This document shows positions 57,766-64,000 of a DNA stretch of 64,000 bases, in pieces (position 1 is the first letter of the stretch; the number at the start of each line of letters is the position of its first letter). The stretch comes from Paragyromitra xinjiangensis (taxonomy: Eukaryota; Ascomycota; Pezizomycetes; Pezizales; Discinaceae): positions 248,001 through 312,000 of the forward strand of contig JBCAMK010000016.1 in NCBI GenBank assembly GCA_038503065.1, written 5' to 3'. The notes below the pieces were generated by a model. It saw nothing but the letters and a program-made list of their open reading frames with translations, ran no database searches and had not been told where the DNA came from. A program made the translations under genes and the position numbers.

Positions 57766-58875
57766 TAGGATTGGCGAGAAGAGGCTGCTAGGAGATAATA
57801 GATAGGGTAAGGGAAAAAAAAGAGGGATGAGATAGACAAAGAGTGAAGAGTGCGGGGAGATGTTTGTTTAAATATCTGCTAAAGTGATAATTGGCCCTGC
57901 GTGCATTAAGGATTAGTAGAGAGACGCATATGCATCCTCGTCCCAGGCAGCAGCCTGCTGACTCCGATTCCCATCATATGCAGCAAACTATATTTGATCA
58001 CCCAAAAGGCCCAGGATATCCCAAGCAATATCTCGTGTTGCTATGATACTCCAGCGCTTCAATCGTCCGTCAAGGTACCGGCATTTCTCAGCTCTTCAGC
58101 CTCCGGTGAATTAACCTGCAGCATGAGTCTTCAGTGCATTGATACCCTAGTTGAGTATGCCAATAGCGGTTATCGATAGGCGTTGAGGGCTTGGTGTCCT
58201 GACTCATTTTTAGGCTGCAAGGCTGAAGCCTGAGACACCCAACCGCAAACCCTGAACCCTGAACCCTGGGCCTTGGCATGGGAAACGCTACGGAGCCTCA
58301 TATCTTGGCATACAAAGCATCCCCAGAAATTCCATGCAAATATGCTAGTCCAGACTGGGACCAAAAACAGAGCAGAAGGGAGGTTTAATTACCTGGAAAA
58401 CTCTCTGACCTTCCTCCCATTAAGATCTTCTCTTTCGCCTCTATCCATCCACTTCTGCCTTCTTGCTTCACCATACAACATGGTCTCTAACAAAGATACT
58501 GGGTAAAGCATCAAATCTAGGGGAGAATCCTCCTTGATGGGGAAATGAGGCAAGTCGCGGAACCTTAAGGAAAGCTACCACAAACTAGGCACTCGACCCT
58601 AAGGCAATGGTGTAGGCCAACACTTTTTTGTCCTTAACGGCTCATTATCCACCTTCTTTCTATTACTCCACCTTCTTTCTATTACGATAGGGTATGATCA
58701 AAAAATTTACCGATACGCTAGTCGCGCCCACGCTTTGGAATGGAGATATCTATATTCAGAGATAGGTTCGGACGTATTTACAGTTGTTTGAACGAAGAGG
58801 TACATATATACATACCAGTATTCGCCATCGGCGAAAAGCCGGGTCTGTGTCCAGTCGCGCCTAGAGCAGTGGGCG
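57766..58875. other. intergenic, promoter side of AAA ATPase gene
   Basis: About 1.1 kb without a supported gene. A 19-bp direct duplication (unit CCACCTTCTTTCTATTA plus flank) lies near 58648-58686, and a short ACCCTGA triplet repeat lies near 58250-58268. Confidence 0.5.
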
Positions 58876-59005
58876 CACTGGGCTCGGATTTTTTTTAGGC
58901 CCTGCGTTAGGCGTATCGTCTAGTATGGCGTACGTGTGGGCGCGCTGGATGTAGGTTCTACCTCGTCCACACTCAGGCGCGGGCCTAGAAAATCCGAGCC
59001 CAGTG
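58876..59005. mobile_element. hAT-like MITE (130 bp)
   Basis: The ends are perfect 17-bp inverted repeats, CACTGGGCTCGGATTTT and its complement, extending imperfectly to about 30 bp through TAGGCCC. The interior is 70 bp with no coding capacity. A terminal CACTG/CAGTG followed by GGGCTCGGATTTT...AGGCCC resembles the ends of hAT transposons in fungi and animals (family knowledge). The flanks share a TGGGCG block (AGTGGGCG left, AATTGGGCG right), which could be a decayed 8-bp target duplication. The element is non-autonomous. Confidence 0.6.
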
Positions 59006-59164
59006 AATTGGGCGCTGGATGGCATGGGTGCGCTGGGCGTAATATGTCACGCTTCTTGCCACGCAGCTTTGTATGACACTAATAGTCTATTCTACTCTAC
59101 GTACATGTAGGGTGCAAATCCACCCATTACTTTGCTTCCGCCGCTGATCTGACTGCCTCCTAAT

Positions 59165-59302
59165 CGGCTGCCTGCCTGCTTCCGAATCGACTGCTTGCCT
59201 GCCTCGGAATCGACCGACTGCCTGCCTCCGAATCGCCTGCCTGTCAGCTTCCTCATCGACTGCCTGCCTGCTTCCGGATCGACTACTTGCCTGCCTCCGA
59301 AT
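59165..59302. repeat. 23-bp minisatellite
   Basis: Six consecutive 23-bp units, each close to CGACTGCCTGCCTCCGAAT with small changes, run without gaps and are flanked by partial units on both sides (about 59148-59320). Confidence 0.88.
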
Positions 59303-59540
59303 TGACTGCCGAATTGACTCTATATCACAGCATGTTAGTGCAGTCGGCTAATGGGTAGGAGTCATGGAGTGGGGAGGCGAGGAGGAGTGGGGTGTGTGGT
59401 TGATATAAGGGAATTGCCGACGGAGGCGCGTGTGAGGTCATTATGAGCTTAGGATGGTCGGGTAAGCGATGGTAGGGTTTCGATTTCGCTGAATTTGCGG
59501 CTAGGAGGCAGTATATGGGCGCATAGGCGTACGAACGTAC

Positions 59541-59640
59541 TAGGGCGAGCAATAAAGCGATCGTATGGGCGTACTAGGCGTATAGACATACCGGGACGAG
59601 CAATAGTGCGAGACCATGAGCGTACTCGACGTACAGGCGT
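59541..59640. repeat. 50-bp tandem duplication
   Basis: Two diverged 50-bp copies share GGGCGAGCAATA/GGGACGAGCAATA and GCGTACT...GCGTA blocks in the same order. GGCGTA words continue to about 59700. Confidence 0.6.
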
Positions 59641-59774
59641 AGCTGGACGTAGGCAGGCGTGCAGGGCGTTAGAAGCTCGCCCAGGCGCTTGCCCATGCGG
59701 GTGGGCGCGTATCCCTTTTTGCTGATGCCGCAGCACATATGAATTGGATGTTAGCTAGTGAAACCATGAATTTA

Positions 59775-60173
59775 AGAAAGAGCAAAGGTGCAGACTGCCT
59801 CCCGATCTAGAGGTGTACTTCCAAAATACTTCTCACCACGTAGGTACATAACGTAACAAGATATTTATTTCATCATCACTACCAGTACAACCACATCCCA
59901 TCAAATCTTGCTTGCCAGTTCAGCATGGCGGCTCCCCAGGAACAGCAGGAATTTGAATCCTATACTCGTTTCAAGGCCGCAGTTGCGGGCAGCATGTCCA
60001 CCAGAGAGCAAGCAAAGTTGGATCTAGCGATTTCTTCCAGAAACGGCTTTTTTATTGCTTCACGATGTGGGGTTCAATATTTCACTTAATGAGTTGGGGG
60101 TAGTTTACACCCCCGGGGGTATTTTGGAACCGTACCTCTAAGTCGGGAGGCAGTATGCACCTTTGCTCTTTGC
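59775..60173. mobile_element. TA-flanked inverted-repeat element (399 bp)
   Basis: The arms are about 55 bp long and match at most positions: left AAAGAGCAAAGGTGCAGACT then GCCTCCCGATCTAGAGGT, right the complement with a few changes (for example GCATACT, GACTTAG). TTCCAAAATA is shared at the inner side. Both ends abut TA (59773-59774 and 60174-60175), as expected for Tc1/mariner-type insertion. The interior contains only a 54-codon frame, so the element is non-autonomous. Confidence 0.65.
59925..60089 (+). CDS. short ORF inside inverted-repeat element
   Basis: This 54-residue frame begins at an ATG and lies wholly inside the TA-flanked element. It starts MAAPQEQQEFESYTRFKAAV and continues GSMSTREQAKLDLAISS, ending in a TAA. 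The composition is protein-like and helical. It may be the remaining 5' end of a protein once encoded by a longer parent element that lost its centre. I do not recognise it as a specific transposase, and it may not be expressed. Confidence 0.3.
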   Translation: MAAPQEQQEFESYTRFKAAVAGSMSTREQAKLDLAISSRNGFFIASRCGVQYFT

Positions 60174-60773
60174 TACGTTTAGGAGTCTAAAGATCCCCAA
60201 AAAGCAACAACTTAATTTCCTATCCATAAAGCTCCCCCTTCGTTGGTAGTAAACGACATTCGGAAATGCTGCACCTCGTGTTGGTACGGAAAGAGAGGCC
60301 CCATAGCGACGAGCAGATGTCGACTAGACGCCGTAAATATGTGCTATTTCTACTGTAGAGAATCACGGCAGTTGAATTGGAGGGTGTATATCTAGGAGTT
60401 AGAAATACGTGGTGGCCATGATTAATTGATGAAATCGAACGCATGGTGGTCGGGGACTAGTCTCATTCTTTTAGAATGAATATAGGTTAAGAAGTAGCGT
60501 GTAGTTAGAAAAAGGTAGATAGATAATATATACATGCATCCAACCCTTTGGGCTATGCCAGAAAAGGTAGCGACGAGTAAGCAAAATATTTCTTTCGTTT
60601 AGTGATGCTTTTGGGTAGGCGAGGCTACACCTAACGGCCAGCCCATGTGCTCTTTTTTTACCACTAGCATATTTATCACACTTCTGCTCTAACGCAGACG
60701 ACAAACAACGAACCCCTCTCAACGTCGTCCTCAATATTCTAGCCTCATTAAACATAGAAGTTAGCAGCAGAAA
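60174..60773. other. intergenic, no gene seen
   Basis: About 600 bp between the inverted-repeat element and the next gene; no supported feature. It should contain the promoter of the 60.8-kb gene. Confidence 0.45.
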
Positions 60774-61412
60774 ATGTCTCCTAACGAATCTCCCCGTGGG
60801 CCTCTAGGTACTAACCACAAAAGAGCTCTCCGCTCAGGCAATTACTACGACTATACTCCAGCACCAGTGATAGGGACCGACCATCCCAGTAGCCGGCTTA
60901 ATGACCGTTCTAGGTCTCCCAGTGATCGTCCTCTTGATACCTGGTTTAAATGCAACAGATTTTCTACCCCACCCCAAGGTGCGACGGAAGCTGAGGTTGA
61001 GGGTGACCTATCACGAATCCGTGCTAGAGTTTTTGCAGCTGATATTAAGGCAAGGCATGATAAAGCCATTTTATCTTTGACGGACAGATCAACTGTTCAG
61101 GTCGAGATCCCAGCTTGGAGTGAATCGTCATCGGATGGAACTCTCTCACCCATTCAGACCGGAAGCCCAGCTCACAGTGAATCATCGGATGGAACTATCT
61201 TACCTATTCAGGCCACCCCTTCAACTGGTAACAAAATATCCGGTAAACTCAATCCATCACTTAAGGCTGATGAATCGACGATAACCAATAACTTAATTGA
61301 GACTGGTCCATCTACCGAAGCTAATTCTGCTGTGGAGGGCAGCTCGTCTCAGCGTTTATCCAGAGAGATAGAGACTCCAAAAGTCAGCGTAAATAGCCTT
61401 CTGGCTAATTAG
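60774..61412 (+). CDS. disordered Ser/Thr/Pro-rich hypothetical protein
   Basis: An ATG in good context (AAAATGTCT) opens a 212-residue frame that needs no intron. The N-terminal third is basic and Ser/Pro-rich (SRLNDRSRSPSDRPLDTWF). A short, possibly helical part follows (DLSRIRARVFAADIKARHDKA). The middle has an internal duplication, AWSESSSDGTLSPIQ followed by AHSESSDGTILPIQ. The rest is Ser/Thr/Asn-rich and probably disordered. No signal peptide or membrane segment is visible and I do not recognise a family. SP and SPxQ-type sites suggest phosphorylation, an inference from composition. It lies next to a repeat-rich stretch, so a lineage-specific gene is possible. Confidence 0.55.
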   Translation: MSPNESPRGPLGTNHKRALRSGNYYDYTPAPVIGTDHPSSRLNDRSRSPSDRPLDTWFKCNRFSTPPQGATEAEVEGDLSRIRARVFAADIKARHDKAILSLTDRSTVQVEIPAWSESSSDGTLSPIQTGSPAHSESSDGTILPIQATPSTGNKISGKLNPSLKADESTITNNLIETGPSTEANSAVEGSSSQRLSREIETPKVSVNSLLAN

Positions 61413-62049
61413 CCAGATAGTATGAAGAGGAATCTTGAGAGATGGCAATAAAAACAGGCTCGATGCACTATTAGTGCGTTTTGAGAGCTATACGGAATAG
61501 ATTTACACCAATTGCACGGATGATTGTGTACGATGAGGTTATGGTGTGGCAGAGGCTGAGATACAGTTTAATCAAAGCGTGACCTTGGGAGGTCACTAAG
61601 TAAATAGTATTAGCGAGAGCCAAGAATTAATAGAGATATTCGGCTCATATTGAGCTTTCGTTCGTATATTTCTTTTTAGCTATCCGATTTTCGTCATGAA
61701 TAATCACTCGACCCCTCTCGATCATCGAATCCAGATCCCGGTGTAAGCAGAACATCATGTGCAGAAGATCTAATGCGAACTTTGGAAAATATTTTCAGAG
61801 ATTGGAGAATCAGAGAATATAAGTGGGAAGTTTATGGGGCTTCGGTGTTTGGCGTGGCATGAATACCTCGCGTGAAAAATCTATCTATATCATCTATGCT
61901 TTAATTATCTAAGAAGTTAAGGGAATCGAAACGAGAGTACCAAATTACCACCCGGAAACAAACGTCCAAAACAGCAGCACTCCCCGCGGCGGCGCCAAAA
62001 TTACTTATTCCTAACAGCGATTCCCACCACCAGGGAATCCCTTAATAAT
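61413..62049. other. intergenic, convergent gene ends
   Basis: About 640 bp, AT-rich, between two converging genes; no supported feature. Confidence 0.5.
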
Positions 62050-63849
62050 CTACTTTCCATCCACCCAAGTACCCATTCCTCGAAAATTATAACCGTAAAC
62101 GATAAATCCAAGAGCAAATGCAAAAGAAGTACAGTAAAGTAAACTATTATCCATAACCTGACTGCCAATTCCATTCTGGCCTGAAACACGAGCAAACCTT
62201 TCTTCAGAGGACAGGGTTTGCCCACCTCCGGCTACCCCAATCCCAAGGAGTCCCACCAAAATTTGCATCCTAGCGATAACACCAGTAACCGTGATTAGTC
62301 CACCATTACTGCCGGCAACTTCTCCGCGAAAATCATCTCGAAATTTCTCCGTGATAATTCTCAAAACAGCATGGAGCATCAAGGATAGCCACCCAGCATA
62401 TGTCATAGCTATGCTTCCTGTAAGCAGGAGTGTGATTATACCAGCGAACTGGAATGCAAACAGTGCTGCAGAGACAAGTTGTATAGGGAACAAAGGCTTT
62501 GAGCATAATTCTGGGCGTAGACGAACTGCAGCTGCGGTGCGCCCGTTATATATCGTTGCTGGAAATGGAAGAAGCCTCCAGAGAAATGGCTTCGAAGGCC
62601 CATTAATCTCAGAAGGTGAGAGCGTTCGCCCAAAACAGCAACCGTAAGAATGACAGCCAATCCGTGAAAAGGTTTCGAATAAAGGAAGAGCTATCCCGAG
62701 CGCAGCTATCATGTCAAGCGGGCGAAGTATGGAATCGCGTGACGAGAGAACGCCAACACCAGCCCCTAAGATGCCTCCATGCAGCCAGAACCCAGGTCGA
62801 AAAATAGCCGCCACTGGGTCTGAAATAAGCTTTGTCAAGCCATCCTCGAAGATAAGAGATAGTAGCCTTGCGCCGGAGACTGCATAGAGGAGGATGCGGC
62901 ACATAGCAGCTGATACCTCGGGAGTCTAGTGTAGGCGAGGATTATAAGTAACGAGCTGCGGAGAAGGAAAAAAAATACAGGGTCTAAGACTAACCTCACC
63001 AACATCCGCATAAAGTATTACTGTGCCAGCTGCAAGAGATGCTAGCCCAAGACCCATTAACACCCCATATGCGGTAAAGATATGATATCCCACTCGTAGA
63101 TGAGCTGGATGTTCGGAAACGATGTGAAGCCAGCCCATTTTTGATGCACGTGTGAAGAAAATGTAAATGACAAAAATCATGTAAGTGGTGAGCTGGAAGG
63201 TACAGATCATCTGTTTCGAAGCGCTCAAGCCCGCATTCAAAAGGAAATAGAATCCAAAAATGATTCCCGGAGCTCGAACAACAGCATATAACGCAATATT
63301 CACAGCTTCTAGCTGTCTAAACAAAGACGAGTTTCCTATCGTGTAGCCATGTGCGCCGGCTAGCCATACCAAATCGCCTGTAAGCTCGGAGAAAAGACCA
63401 GAATAAAGCCCATACAAAGCTCCAAGAGGGATTTGAATCGCTAGAAGAGTGATCAGAGAGATGAGTGACCCGAGATGATGATAGAGGTAGAAAGTATGCT
63501 CTCCGAGGCGATTAAGTTCCGAAACCCACAAAATGCCACGCGATACAACGCAGATTGCCCCCGAGCTGGAGGTCACTCCAGAAATACTCTCACTAGGTCC
63601 TGATCCGGCCTGCCACGGGTACATAGCTGTATATGCCGCGTATCCACAAACTGGAGCAGAAAAGAGGGTAATGAGAAAACCCATCATAATTCCGAAATAG
63701 GGGAGGTCCTTCCTTGTCGATAAAAGCTTCTCATAGAGAGTAGGGTATCTCCAACGCAATAAGAACCTTAGGCTACGCTCGGTGACATAGTAGGCTGTAA
63801 ACCAGAATATAATACCCTCAAAGGAGCCGGTAATTAGAAAGCGATCCAT
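62050..63849 (-). CDS. TLC-like plus Lgt-like multi-spanning membrane protein
   Basis: Exons 63849-62995 and 62925-62050 join over a 69-nt intron (donor GTTAGT, acceptor ACTAG), in phase (YADVGE-TPEVSAAMCRILL), giving 576 residues. The N-terminal 285 residues hold about six membrane spans and a His-containing EHTFYLYHHLGSLISL, a pattern like TLC (TRAM-LAG1-CLN8) domains. The C-terminal half resembles bacterial prolipoprotein diacylglyceryl transferase (Lgt): FWLHGGILGAG (about 332-342) matches the family's His-Gly-Gly block. SRIGCHSYGCCFGR (about 372-385) aligns with the G-R-x-G-N-F-x-N-G-E-x-x-G-R signature, with Cys replacing Asn and Glu. FPIQL and RIITEKFRDDFRGE match later blocks. Lgt moves diacylglycerol from phosphatidylglycerol to lipoprotein cysteines in bacteria; fungi have no such lipoproteins. 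A lipid-transfer role is inferred and the substrate is unknown. Confidence 0.75.
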
Positions 63850-64000
63850 TTTCGGTGGTTTTCAGTCGGCCGTACGCGCGTATACACAAGAAGTCGATAC
63901 TGCTACAAGTAGTACTACTACGGGTGTAGGGGTAAGTCTGTCACCAGGTGGCGGTGCGGACAGAAGATGTCGATTTTCCTTCCCCTTCCCCAACACTCTG

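Noticed and set aside
59449..59736. Open frames on both strands with R/P/A-rich repeats
   Set aside because: They are products of the 50-bp tandem duplication and GCGTA words rather than genes.
1..64000. CRISPR array, bacterial operon or phage
   Set aside because: No direct repeats with unique spacers, no bacterial gene organisation; introns and tRNA introns show a eukaryotic nuclear genome.

Overview
The window reads as nuclear DNA of a filamentous ascomycete fungus. Protein genes carry 40-101 nt introns with fungal splice signals (GTAAGT/GTGAGT donors, CTAAC/CTGAC-type branch sites), the tRNA genes carry nuclear-type introns, and the products are typically fungal: a Kip2/KipA kinesin, a DGAT2 acyltransferase, a CAZy GH95 fucosidase relic and a C2H2 factor with polyglutamine tracts. 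Coding density is low, about 13-16 protein genes in 64 kb, with long non-coding stretches (for example 23.0-31.0 and 38.0-44.1 kb). That would suit a large, gene-sparse genome such as many Pezizomycetes have; this placement is an inference and no marker gene proves it. Boundaries of spliced genes were worked out by hand from splice signals and reading-frame continuity.

Layout: 0.7-1.5 kb, possible degraded coding relic (+). 4.8-5.8, unrecognised protein with a SANT/Myb-like segment (-). 7.2-9.2, AFG1-family mitochondrial ATPase (+). 9.8-10.8, two-exon hypothetical (-). 12.8-13.3, small hypothetical (-). 14.8-16.0, secreted Cys-containing protein in three exons (+). 16.4-17.0, acidic hypothetical (-). 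18.3, tRNA-Gln(CTG). 18.7-19.0, small Cys/His protein (-). 21.1-23.0, C2H2 zinc-finger transcription factor (-), preceded by a long pyrimidine-rich leader or promoter. 31.0-32.1, three-exon protein ending in a C2H2 finger (+). 32.8-34.3, type II membrane glycosyltransferase-like protein (+). 35.1-38.0, Kip2/KipA kinesin (-). 44.1 and 44.6, a divergent pair of intron-containing tRNA-Asn(GTT) genes. 45.7-48.1, GH95 alpha-L-fucosidase pseudogene (-). 49.8, tRNA-Ser(GCT) with intron. 50.1, tRNA-Val(AAC). 52.6-54.2, DGAT2 (+). 55.2-57.8, four-exon AAA+ ATPase (-). 58.9-60.2, a repeat cluster: a hAT-like MITE, a 23-bp minisatellite, a 50-bp tandem duplication and a TA-flanked inverted-repeat element. 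60.8-61.4, disordered hypothetical (+). 62.0-63.8, a multi-spanning membrane protein joining a TLC-like N-terminal half to a C-terminal half resembling bacterial prolipoprotein diacylglyceryl transferase (Lgt) (-).

The genes do not form a cluster with one shared pathway. Most are conserved housekeeping functions (mitochondrial quality control, microtubule transport, triacylglycerol synthesis, Golgi-type glycosylation) set in non-coding DNA. The most unusual item is the Lgt-like membrane protein at 62.0-63.8 kb. The GH95 relic is a clear case of recent gene death, in which all three in-frame stops can be explained by C-to-T changes.
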